From JAIEPT01 sp038217425 (GTDB lineage: Bacteria; Planctomycetota; Planctomycetia; Gemmatales; Gemmataceae): 34,550 nt of DNA. The notes beneath the pieces are model-generated. The model worked only from the letters and a program-made list of their open reading frames with translations, was not told the origin of the DNA and searched no databases. This document shows, one piece after another, positions 7,742 through 14,658 of the stretch; within the stretch, counting starts at the first letter, position 1, and every line of letters starts with the position of its first letter. The stretch covers positions 1 to 34,550 of the forward strand of contig JBBQPM010000059.1 in the NCBI GenBank assembly GCA_038217425.1. Direction: 5' to 3'. The position numbers and the translations under genes were made by a program.

Positions 7742-8239
7742 ATGAGCGAACAAGCCGAACGCATCCGAATTGCCGTCGAGAAGAATCCTCGGAAGATGAC
7801 CCTGCAACTGGCCCGTGATCTGGGCGTGCCAGAGGTCGAGGTCATTCGAGCTTTCCCGGCTGATCGTGTCACGGAGCTTGACATTGCCCGCTGGGAGGAG
7901 TTGCTGTGCAGCCTTGAGATCTTGGGCTCCGTGCGGGTCTTGGTGTCCAACGGTGCGACGACGATTGAAGTGGACGGCCAGTTCGGCGGCTTCAGCACAG
8001 CGGGTGAGTTCTTCAATGTCCAGACCGATTCGCTCGATATGCACATCCGCTGGCAGCAACTGGCCGCTGCCTTCGCCGTTGAGAAGCCCGGCCACATGGA
8101 CGGGACCGCCACTCGTAGCATCCAGTTCTTTGACCAGACAGGTGCCGCTGCTCTCAAGGTCTTCCTTAACTTCGGCGGTGCGCTCTCGCCTGAGCGGGAA
8201 ACGTGGTTCATGGACGTGCGGAAAAAGTTCGGGCGATAG
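7742..8239 (+). CDS. HutX/ChuX-like heme-utilisation carrier protein
   Basis: The 165-residue protein matches the HutX/ChuX family along its length: MTLQLARDLGVPEVEVIRAFP, then ELDIARWEELL, GQFGGFSTAGEFFNVQT, LDMHIRWQQLAAAFAVEKPG, HMDGTATRSIQFFDQ and AALKVFLNFGG. Family members bind heme in the cytosol and pass it on, or help degrade it. No signal peptide is seen. ATG 7742 has GAGG 6 nt upstream; an in-frame ATG at 7730 is less likely. No heme receptor, ABC transporter or heme oxygenase gene is nearby, so this is an orphan copy. The next gene starts 11 nt after the stop, so they are probably co-transcribed although their functions look unrelated. Confidence 0.75.
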   Translation: MSEQAERIRIAVEKNPRKMTLQLARDLGVPEVEVIRAFPADRVTELDIARWEELLCSLEILGSVRVLVSNGATTIEVDGQFGGFSTAGEFFNVQTDSLDMHIRWQQLAAAFAVEKPGHMDGTATRSIQFFDQTGAAALKVFLNFGGALSPERETWFMDVRKKFGR

Positions 8240-8250
8240 AGGCTCAAACA

Positions 8251-10047
8251 ATGCTTGCGACCATCCTTTGCGTGTGTGCCACTCTGGGCCAGCCCCAGGC
8301 AGATCAGATGCCCTGGGTCGTCGTCGCCAAGGACAAGAAGTCCTTTGTCCTCGAACCGTCCGACAAGCCCTTCGCTCCCTGGGGATTCAACTACGACCAC
8401 GACACCGAAGGCCGGCTCATTGAGGATTACTGGGACAAAGAATGGAATAAGGTGGAGGCCCACTTTGCCCAGATGAAGAAGCTCCGGGCCAACGTCGTCC
8501 GCATCCACCTTCAGGTCGGCAAGTTCATGGACGCAGCGGACAGGCCCAACGAGAAGGCGCTGGACCGGCTTGGAAAACTCCTCGGCCTTGTAGAGAAAGA
8601 ACGGCTCTACCTAGACCTCACCGGCCTCGGCTGCTACCACAAGGCCGACGTGCCTGCTTGGTATGATAAGCTCTCGGAAAAAGACCGCTGGGACGCTCAG
8701 GCTCGCTTCTGGGAAGCAATTGCTGGGCGGTGCGCCAAGAGTCCGGCCATCTTCTGCTACGACCTCATGAACGAGCCGGTTGTGCCAGGCGGCAAGCGTA
8801 AGGACGGCGACTGGCTTGGGCCAGCCTTCGGCGGGAAGCACTTCGTTCAGGTCATCAGCCTGGACCAGCAGAAGCGGACACGGCCCGACATTGCCCGCCA
8901 GTGGGTCAAGCAACTTGTCGCCGCCATCCGCAAGCACGACAAGCGCCACCTGATAACGGTCGGCCTAGTGGACTGGAGCCTGGACCGACCCGGACTGACT
9001 TCTGGCTTCGTACCGGCCAAGATCGCTGATGATCTGGACTTCATCAGCGTCCATCTCTACCCGGAGAAGGGGAAGGTAGACGAAGCTCTGAAGACGCTGG
9101 AGGGCTTCGCCGCCGTGGGTAAGCCGGTCGTGATCGAGGAGACTTTTCCGCTAAAGTGTTCGATGGAGGAGTTCGGCCAGTTCATCGACGGATCAAAGAA
9201 GCACGCCGCCGGGTGGGTCGGCTTTTACTGGGGCAAGCCGCCCGAGGAGTTGCGCAAGGGCAAGACAATACAAGACGCAATAATGCTGGCGTGGTTGGAG
9301 TTCTTCCAGACGAATTCGCCGGCCAGGTTCAACGCTGTCCAATGCGAAGGCTTCTACCCGATGCACCTGCAAGGGATCTGCACCGACGATAATGTTGCCA
9401 TCTTCTGGTGCTTCACCGACGCTCTGGTCAAGACCGACATCAAGGGCAAGTTGCTGAATAAAGTCCCGGTTGCGAACCACCACGGCGATCTCTGCCACCA
9501 CGACGGCAAGATCTTCGTGGCGGTCAACCTCGGCAAGTTCAACGAACCCAAAGGCAAGGCAGATTCCTGGGTCTACGTCTACAACGCCAAAGACCTGACC
9601 TTCCTCAGCAAGCATGAGGTCCAGCAGGTCGTCCACGGTGCAGGCGGGATCGCCTACCACGATGGCGGCTTCTTCGTCGTAGGCGGCTTGCCCAAGGGTG
9701 TCGAGGAGAACTACGTCTACGAATACGACCGGCAGTTCAAGTTCATCAAGACGCACGTAATCAAGAGTGGCTACACCTTGCTGGGAATTCAGACCGCCAC
9801 GTTCGCCAACGGCCACTTCTGGTTCGGCTGCTACGGCGGCAAGCTGCTGAAGGCCGACGCTTCGTTGAAGCTGGTGGGCAGCTACGACTTCAATTGTAGC
9901 TTGGGCATCGTTGGGGTTCAGGACAACCATTTCCTCGTCGCCAGAGGACCGAGGGTAGCGGACAAGGGGCATACCGGCTCGGCGGTGATCGCTGTCATGG
10001 ACGAGAAGAAGGGGTTGGTTGTTCAGGGGAAAGTAAGTCAGCGATGA
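8251..10047 (+). CDS. Secreted GH5-like glycoside hydrolase with C-terminal beta-propeller-like domain
   Basis: The 598-residue product starts with a short hydrophobic leader (MLATILCVCATLG). Residues about 30-360 look like a GH5-type TIM barrel: APWGFNYDH, LRANVVRIHLQ, FCYDLMNEPVV with the probable acid/base Glu175, DFISVHLYP, and KPVVIEETFP with the probable nucleophile at Glu296/297. From about 370 the protein changes to beta-rich blades with repeated short motifs (VANHHGDLCHHDGKIFVAVN, GAGGIAYHDGGFFVVGG, TATFANGHFWFGCYGGKLL), suggesting a propeller. ATG 8251 is supported by AGAGG 8 nt upstream and by the leader; the longer frame from 8203 overlaps the HutX gene. It is probably an extracytoplasmic polysaccharide-degrading enzyme. 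The substrate cannot be read from the sequence. Confidence 0.72.
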   Translation: MLATILCVCATLGQPQADQMPWVVVAKDKKSFVLEPSDKPFAPWGFNYDHDTEGRLIEDYWDKEWNKVEAHFAQMKKLRANVVRIHLQVGKFMDAADRPNEKALDRLGKLLGLVEKERLYLDLTGLGCYHKADVPAWYDKLSEKDRWDAQARFWEAIAGRCAKSPAIFCYDLMNEPVVPGGKRKDGDWLGPAFGGKHFVQVISLDQQKRTRPDIARQWVKQLVAAIRKHDKRHLITVGLVDWSLDRPGLTSGFVPAKIADDLDFISVHLYPEKGKVDEALKTLEGFAAVGKPVVIEETFPLKCSMEEFGQFIDGSKKHAAGWVGFYWGKPPEELRKGKTIQDAIMLAWLEFFQTNSPARFNAVQCEGFYPMHLQGICTDDNVAIFWCFTDALVKTDIKGKLLNKVPVANHHGDLCHHDGKIFVAVNLGKFNEPKGKADSWVYVYNAKDLTFLSKHEVQQVVHGAGGIAYHDGGFFVVGGLPKGVEENYVYEYDRQFKFIKTHVIKSGYTLLGIQTATFANGHFWFGCYGGKLLKADASLKLVGSYDFNCSLGIVGVQDNHFLVARGPRVADKGHTGSAVIAVMDEKKGLVVQGKVSQR

Positions 10048-10096
10048 CGAAAGACGGCCTACTTCATCCCGAAGTGCTTCTTGATGAAGCCGAAAG

Positions 10097-10942
10097 TCAG
10101 CCCGTCGATTCATCTCGGCCAACTCCGGTGTGAACCTGACATTCAATTCCGAGTTTATCCATGCGCTCCTTCAAGACCTGGCCGAATTTAGGGCTATGGA
10201 TTGCCCGGTCTTTTAATGGGCGTACTCGCTTGTCGGCATAGATCAGTTGAGCCGGGGCGTCGTCTTTCGTCAGGTGGTTGATGGGCGAGACCAACTCGAA
10301 AAGTTTGTACTTCTCTTTGGGCAGAGCGTCGAGCTTGTTCAAGTCCACGTCGTAAAGTTTCGCCAAGGCAGATTCCTTGTACACGTCCGTACCAGGGAAA
10401 AGGTCACGGATGAACCGGGGATCATACGACGTTTGGCCGTTGAACACCGACATGCAAGTGAGGCGGGTGGACTGGCGAAGCACCGGATCGTCGCTCCTCG
10501 GGTCGGCCCGGTCGTCATGGAAGCCAAGCCACAGCGATAGGCCAGCACCAGCCGAACTTCCTGTGGCTGCGATCCTCTTGGGATCAAGATTCCATTCCTT
10601 AGCGTTGTGCCTGACGAACTGAATCGCCCTGGCTGAATCGAGGAATTGCGCAGGTGCGATGGCTACGTCGGTAAGCCGATAGGTGATGGCGACGACCGAA
10701 ATACCGGAGTCCAGGCATTTGCGGAGCAGGTCCGGGCTGACGCTCTTGTTGCCGCTTCTGAAGCCGCCGCCGTGAATCGACACCAGCACCGGGGTCGGCT
10801 TGTCGGATTTGGCGAGCCACACGTCCATGACGTTTCTGGCGTGAGGACCGTACTTCACGTTTTCGTGCGTCGGGCGACGGTCCTGGGCGCTGGTGTTTCC
10901 GGCTAAGGCGAAGAGGATCAAGAAGAGATAGGCTGGCTTCAT
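10097..10942 (-). CDS. Secreted alpha/beta-hydrolase (esterase/lipase-like), C-terminus frameshifted
   Basis: The 281-residue protein has a signal peptide (MKPAYLFLILFALAGNTSA). It carries the BD-FAE/lipase motifs: VLVSIHGGGFRSGNK (oxyanion hole), ATGSSAGAGLSLWLG with nucleophile Ser130, and LIYADKRV near the acid position. AAGGAG lies 7 nt before ATG 10942. The protein ends GVGRDESTG at 10097, but an adjacent frame continues IDGLTFGFIKKHFGMK to a TAG at 10061-10059, the expected end for this family. Restoring one A in GATGAATCGAC would give DEIDGLTFGF. This is a single-base deletion or a sequencing error near 10108. The gene converges on the GH5-like gene, and its ancestral stop is only 12 nt from that gene's stop. 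Confidence 0.8.
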   Translation of the reverse strand: MKPAYLFLILFALAGNTSAQDRRPTHENVKYGPHARNVMDVWLAKSDKPTPVLVSIHGGGFRSGNKSVSPDLLRKCLDSGISVVAITYRLTDVAIAPAQFLDSARAIQFVRHNAKEWNLDPKRIAATGSSAGAGLSLWLGFHDDRADPRSDDPVLRQSTRLTCMSVFNGQTSYDPRFIRDLFPGTDVYKESALAKLYDVDLNKLDALPKEKYKLFELVSPINHLTKDDAPAQLIYADKRVRPLKDRAIHSPKFGQVLKERMDKLGIECQVHTGVGRDESTG

Positions 10943-11022
10943 AAGTTCGCTCCTTGTGGATGCAGGCATTGTAGCCGAGGCTGGTCGTAATGCGACTAAA
11001 ATGAGAGTAGCGGAGGTCTGCC

Positions 11023-11238
11023 ATGAAACTTGCATGCACGATAACGCACCTGTCCGATGGCCGTTGGCAGGCTCGCCATTCAGGATCGTCCTTGGGCGAC
11101 GTGGACGTATTCGGCTTCTCCCGTGATGAAGCCTTGACGAAGATGCGGAACGAGTTGCAGTACCGGATCGAGTGGTGCCCGTGCAGCGGCGTATCGGGGG
11201 ACACCGTGGAGCTTCAGGTCGAGGAAGCGGGCCGTTGA
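11023..11238 (+). CDS. Small protein with weak HicB-like resemblance
   Basis: The 71-residue protein is preceded by GGAGG 6 nt before the ATG. The stretch GRWQARHSG...VFGFSRDEALTKMRNELQYRI resembles the HicB-type beta-beta-alpha layout (dGxw.ar..., G.srdEAl.k...eL). The C-terminus has a CPCSG motif. No HicA-like toxin gene is beside it, so an antitoxin role is unsupported. It lies 23 nt upstream of the Rieske gene and is probably its operon partner. I do not recognise a defined function. Confidence 0.55.
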   Translation: MKLACTITHLSDGRWQARHSGSSLGDVDVFGFSRDEALTKMRNELQYRIEWCPCSGVSGDTVELQVEEAGR

Positions 11239-11261
11239 CGCCGGATGTAGGAGGAACTGCC

Positions 11262-11573
11262 ATGTCGAAACTGGTGAAGATCGCCGCAACAACGGACGTG
11301 CCGCCAGGGACCGGCAAGGCCGTGGAGATCGAAGGAAAGAGCATCGCTCTCTTCAACGTGGCGGGAACTTCCCACGCCATCGACAACACCTGCCCTCACG
11401 AAGGGGGGCCATTGGGCGAGGGCGAATTGCAAGGCGAGGTCGTCACCTGTCCCTGGCACAACACCGAGTTCAATGTCAGAACCGGCGCAGCGCTCGGCCC
11501 GCTGACTGACGACGACGTGCGCAAGTTTCCAGTCAAGGTGCAGGGAACCGATGTGCTGGTTGAACTGGAGTAA
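11262..11573 (+). CDS. Rieske [2Fe-2S] ferredoxin-like protein
   Basis: The 103-residue soluble protein is a single Rieske domain of the ferredoxin type (NirD/BphF-like). Cluster ligands are visible in CPHEGGPLG (Cys, His) and TCPWHNTEF (Cys, His), separated by the usual 17 or so residues. The rest fits as well: VEIEGKSIALFNVAG, FNVRTGAALGPL, and KFPVKVQGTDVLVEL at the end. There is no signal peptide. ATG 11262 has GGAGG at a suitable distance. The protein would shuttle electrons to an oxygenase or reductase, but no such partner enzyme is adjacent. The next gene begins 2 nt after the stop. Confidence 0.9.
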   Translation: MSKLVKIAATTDVPPGTGKAVEIEGKSIALFNVAGTSHAIDNTCPHEGGPLGEGELQGEVVTCPWHNTEFNVRTGAALGPLTDDDVRKFPVKVQGTDVLVELE

Positions 11574-11575
11574 TC

Positions 11576-11983
11576 GTGCATATCCATGCTGTCATCGAAA
11601 CGGCAATTTACGTGGACGACCTCGACCAGGGCGAGGCGTTCTATGGGGACGTTCTTGGTCTACCTGTTCTGGGGAAGGAGCCTGGTCGCCACGTTTTCTT
11701 CCGGGTCGGCACCAGCAACGTCCTCCTGGCGTTCCTGGCCGAGGCCACGCTGAGGGGCGACCAACTTCCTGCCCACGGTGCCAAGGGGCCGGGGCACTTC
11801 GCCCTGGGCATCGACGCCGGCGATCTGGATGCCTGGAGGAAAAGACTGACGGAGAAGGGCGTCGGTATCGAGAAGGAAACGGATTGGCCGAGGGGCGGCA
11901 AGTCAATTTACTTTCGAGACCCGGCGGGTAACTCTATTGAACTGGTCACGCCAGGGATCTGGGGACTGCCAAGCGGGTGGTAA
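11576..11983 (+). CDS. VOC-family (glyoxalase/bleomycin resistance-type) protein
   Basis: The 135-residue protein has the two beta-alpha-beta-beta-beta modules of the vicinal oxygen chelate fold: VIETAIYVDDLDQGEAFYGD, VLGLPVLG, HVFFRVGTSNVLLAF, then GPGHFALGIDAGDLDAW, YFRDPAGNSIELVTP. Likely metal ligands are the Glu in IETAIY, the His in GPGHFAL and the Glu in NSIELV. The substrate is not predictable. The start is GTG at 11576, 2 nt after the Rieske stop, so translation is probably coupled. It is the last gene of this three-gene unit. Confidence 0.85.
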   Translation: MHIHAVIETAIYVDDLDQGEAFYGDVLGLPVLGKEPGRHVFFRVGTSNVLLAFLAEATLRGDQLPAHGAKGPGHFALGIDAGDLDAWRKRLTEKGVGIEKETDWPRGGKSIYFRDPAGNSIELVTPGIWGLPSGW

Positions 11984-12101
11984 TGGGATGATTCGTAGCC
12001 CCATTCTTCGCATCCTCACGGGGAAACCCGTCCTCGGCGCAGACCGTCCCCGTCCTGATTACCCTTAAGCTGCTTCTCCTGACCCCACCTGACCCATTCT
12101 C

Positions 12102-14039
12102 CTACCCAGAACTGTGGTACTGAGGCTTCCAGGGCCGGTTCAAACGTTCAATCTCGGGCAAGTAGACCTCAGAATCAGGGTCTGAGGAAGCGGACCTGTC
12201 CGTAATATAGATACCATCCCAATGGCTCTCCCCCCGTGCCATGCCCCGCACGCAGTCCCAGCAGTTGACTGCCACGTCGTCCTTCGGCAACCCGTACCGT
12301 GCCCCTCTGTTCTTGGGATGGCCTGGTCCATGCCACTCCCTCTCCTGAAGCATCTTGATGATGCCGAGGCTACAAAGAAGAGTTAGCAGCTTCTCGGCCA
12401 TCTTGCAGCGTGATCCAGCATCGCTGGCTACGAACCAGTTGATCGGCAGACCTTCACAGAGGACGGGCACCAAAATGGCAGGCAATTCTTTGCCAGGGTA
12501 TTTCGTCACGTAGGCTTTGAGGCGGTGCGCTGCCTGGTACACGGAAGGCACATCACACTTCAAGATCGTTGCCCCAGGCTCTTTGACCGCCAGTTTCTCC
12601 TCAAAGGTCAGGCTAAAATCCATGTCGCTGACATCCGTGGGCAGCGATCTGGGGCCTTGAAGGACATGCCAGGTTGACGGGTCAGCGAAGACGAAGCCTA
12701 TTTGCTGGCACCGTGCCTTGACGGCGGCAAACTTGGCGGCGGATTCATCTGGCCTTGCCTGCCCGAAGTTGCCTTCATCGATCTTCTTGGTCGTGTAGGC
12801 GTCGGTGCGCAGGAGTTCCTTTATGTTGCCGCTGCTCAAGCGGTCGGAGAACGAGGGGTTGGGGATCATGCCGTAGAACTTTTCGATCTTGGTCAGGGCC
12901 TCATCGGCGTCCAGGCCGTCCACCAGCATCAGGTGGCGCAGAGCCGGTGTTGCCCAGCAGCCGATGGTGTCGGCGGGCATTGGCTCCGTGCCCAGAACGA
13001 CGCCGGTGATGAACTCCAGATGCCGGCCTTTGAGCGGTGCGATCTTGCCCATGCCGGTGCCGCCGCCGGTTCTCGGTCTTGTGGTTGTTCTCGGTCCTCG
13101 GGTCTGCTTCGCTGGCTTCCACTTGATGTTCGCCTTGATGACCTCGATGACCTCGGCCATCGGCACGGCCTGTCGGTCCTTATCCTGAACGTAGTCCATG
13201 AACTTGACCACGTTACCCTTGAGGTCCACCTGACCGGGAAGGTTAAGCCACTCGTCGGTGATGGTGATCCGGTCCCGTGCGTAAGGAAGCCGGAAGTTGT
13301 GGTTGGTCGCTGGGTAGACTTCCAGGCCGGCTACGGGATGAAACTGGTGGTCTGCCAGGTTTGCTGGCTTGTGTATCGACAGCCTGGCGAAGTTCTCATC
13401 CTCCAGATAGGCCAGCACCTTCTGCACGTCCTGGCGGATCTCTTCCAGCAAGCGAGGCTCGGGCAGGAGGCCGAAGAGGTGAAGGCCGCTGATACCGTTG
13501 CGGTTGAGGCCGTAGAACCAGCGCACCGCCGGGAAGAAGCCCGTGAACTCGCCAAGGATCGGCAGAATGTCGAGGAACAAGCCGAAGTCGCCGCCGTGGT
13601 AGTCGGGCTCGACGCAGAACCAGTTCGTCCACAGATCGCCCCAGCAGCCGAAGATGTCCCGGCCCCGCAGGTGGTCTCTGATCTTGGCTCGGCTCAGGTA
13701 TCGGTCATAGGTGCGCCAATCGGGCTCCACGTTGCTCCGGTCTCGCTTGCCATCGTCCCACTGGCTGTACCTGCGCCGATTCTGGTTGATGACAAAGATG
13801 TCGTGGTAGTGCTGGGCGGCGATGGTGTGGGGCTTGGGCGAGTAGGGCTTCGTCTGGTCGAGTCGGTAGAGTGGGATGCCTTCCTCGTAGCCGAATCGTT
13901 CAGGGACGAAATCCTCGGGGCAGAAAAATGCGACCGGCTGGCTTCTGGGGATGGCCTTGCGACGTTGAAGTCGCCAGTTTTCGTTGGTCGCCATGCCCGG
14001 AGGAATTTGCCGGTAATCCTCGTAAAAATGAACGTCCAT
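12102..14039 (-). CDS. Archaeo-eukaryotic primase (AEP)-like protein, orphan
   Basis: Residues about 75-260 resemble an AEP/primpol catalytic core. HLRGRDIFGCWG is followed by FCVEPDYHGGD (Glu144, Asp146, His148; metal-binding motif I position), GISGLHLFGLLPE (His187, motif II), and GLEVYPATNHNFRLPY (Glu240, motif III followed by the RLPY strand). A low-complexity Thr/Arg/Gly linker (about 340-355) precedes a C-terminal half in which LKGRHLEFITGVV...DEALTKIEKFY could be a PriCT-like helical module. The last 150 residues are unrecognised. AEPs of this kind occur in plasmids, phages and integrative elements. No helicase or replication initiator is adjacent. The ATG at 14039 has only a weak AGG upstream. 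The assignment rests on motif order and has not been confirmed by search. Confidence 0.6.
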   Translation of the reverse strand: MDVHFYEDYRQIPPGMATNENWRLQRRKAIPRSQPVAFFCPEDFVPERFGYEEGIPLYRLDQTKPYSPKPHTIAAQHYHDIFVINQNRRRYSQWDDGKRDRSNVEPDWRTYDRYLSRAKIRDHLRGRDIFGCWGDLWTNWFCVEPDYHGGDFGLFLDILPILGEFTGFFPAVRWFYGLNRNGISGLHLFGLLPEPRLLEEIRQDVQKVLAYLEDENFARLSIHKPANLADHQFHPVAGLEVYPATNHNFRLPYARDRITITDEWLNLPGQVDLKGNVVKFMDYVQDKDRQAVPMAEVIEVIKANIKWKPAKQTRGPRTTTRPRTGGGTGMGKIAPLKGRHLEFITGVVLGTEPMPADTIGCWATPALRHLMLVDGLDADEALTKIEKFYGMIPNPSFSDRLSSGNIKELLRTDAYTTKKIDEGNFGQARPDESAAKFAAVKARCQQIGFVFADPSTWHVLQGPRSLPTDVSDMDFSLTFEEKLAVKEPGATILKCDVPSVYQAAHRLKAYVTKYPGKELPAILVPVLCEGLPINWFVASDAGSRCKMAEKLLTLLCSLGIIKMLQEREWHGPGHPKNRGARYGLPKDDVAVNCWDCVRGMARGESHWDGIYITDRSASSDPDSEVYLPEIERLNRPWKPQYHSSG

Positions 14040-14084
14040 AACCTATATAGAGTGTCAATCCTAAAAAATTGGCGTCCAACAAAG

Positions 14085-14110
14085 CACCCGTCAGCAATGG
14101 CGGGTGTTTT
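14085..14110. terminator. Bidirectional terminator-like hairpin
   Basis: CACCCG at 14085-14090 pairs with CGGGTG at 14101-14106 across a 10-nt loop. TTTT follows on the plus strand, and on the minus strand the stem is followed by CTTTGTT. It lies upstream of the primase-like gene and could stop kinase read-through in the minus direction. Confidence 0.55.
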
Positions 14111-14621
14111 GCGTTGCGCAGGCTTGTCTGAGAGCCTACTGGCCCTGAGCGATCATCCAGACCGCTGGGTTGCCGAGAAATCGGCGTCTTGGTGGGGGAG
14201 GTAACGTGGTAGTCAGCAGTTGTCAAACGTTGAGCCGACTTTACGAAGGCCGACCGATTATCGCGATCCGAGAATCCGTCCATCACGAAAAAGTAGTTTG
14301 TAGCGGCGATCTGCCTGCCGAGATCGCCTGCTCGCAGGAAATGTTCCACCCACATCCTTGAAAGTTTCCGTAATTTTCAACCTGCCGGTGGAAAGTTGCT
14401 GCCCGGTGGGCTTGCGAAATTAGTAAACGGACTCCACACACGGTGCCTCGGCCAATCTGCGGAGGTGGGCGGACAAAACGCTCTGCTTGGCGCTCACGGA
14501 GAATCCGTGAAGGTTCCCTGCTGGCAAAGTAGTTTCTTTTCTCCTCGTCGTGGCAATTTGTTCCCTGGCACCACCACCGCTCAGGACAAAGAAATCGAAG
14601 TATTAAACTCCAGTCGGTGAG

Positions 14622-14645
14622 GAGCGCCTGTTGAAGCAGGCGCTC
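14622..14645 (-). terminator. Hairpin downstream of the histidine kinase gene
   Basis: GAGCGCCTG (14622-14630) and CAGGCGCTC (14637-14645) form a perfect 9-bp stem with a 6-nt loop, 13 nt beyond the kinase stop codon. There is no T-run after it on the minus strand, so it may be a weak terminator or an mRNA-stabilising 3' stem. Confidence 0.5.
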
Positions 14646-14658
14646 GAAGAAGTGAACC

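Larger units (their letters stand above)
14040..14658. other. Intergenic stretch between primase-like gene and histidine kinase
   Basis: No convincing gene is seen: the short plus-strand frames here (for example 14170-14361 and 14396-14620) have no family resemblance. The stretch holds a bidirectional terminator-like hairpin at 14085-14110, a small 6-bp stem at 14495-14509 (CACGGA gaa TCCGTG), and a 9-bp-stem hairpin at 14622-14645. Just upstream of the primase-like start the minus strand has TTGACA and TATATA, but only 3 nt apart, so they do not form a normal promoter pair. Confidence 0.5.

Noticed and set aside
9193..10146. 317-codon minus-strand open frame opposite the GH5-like gene
   Set aside because: No start signal or motif; the plus strand encodes the glycosidase and propeller.
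14045..14062. TTGACA and TATATA upstream of the primase-like gene considered as a promoter
   Set aside because: The two hexamers are only 3 nt apart instead of about 17, so they cannot form one sigma-70 promoter.
12702..14204. 500-codon plus-strand open frame opposite the primase-like gene
   Set aside because: Translation is low-complexity (Val/Gly/Leu/Asp/Arg-rich) with no motif. It mirrors the codon pattern of the real minus-strand gene.
14170..14620. Two short plus-strand open frames (63 and 74 codons) in the gap before the kinase
   Set aside because: No ribosome binding site, no similarity, and composition typical of non-coding sequence.
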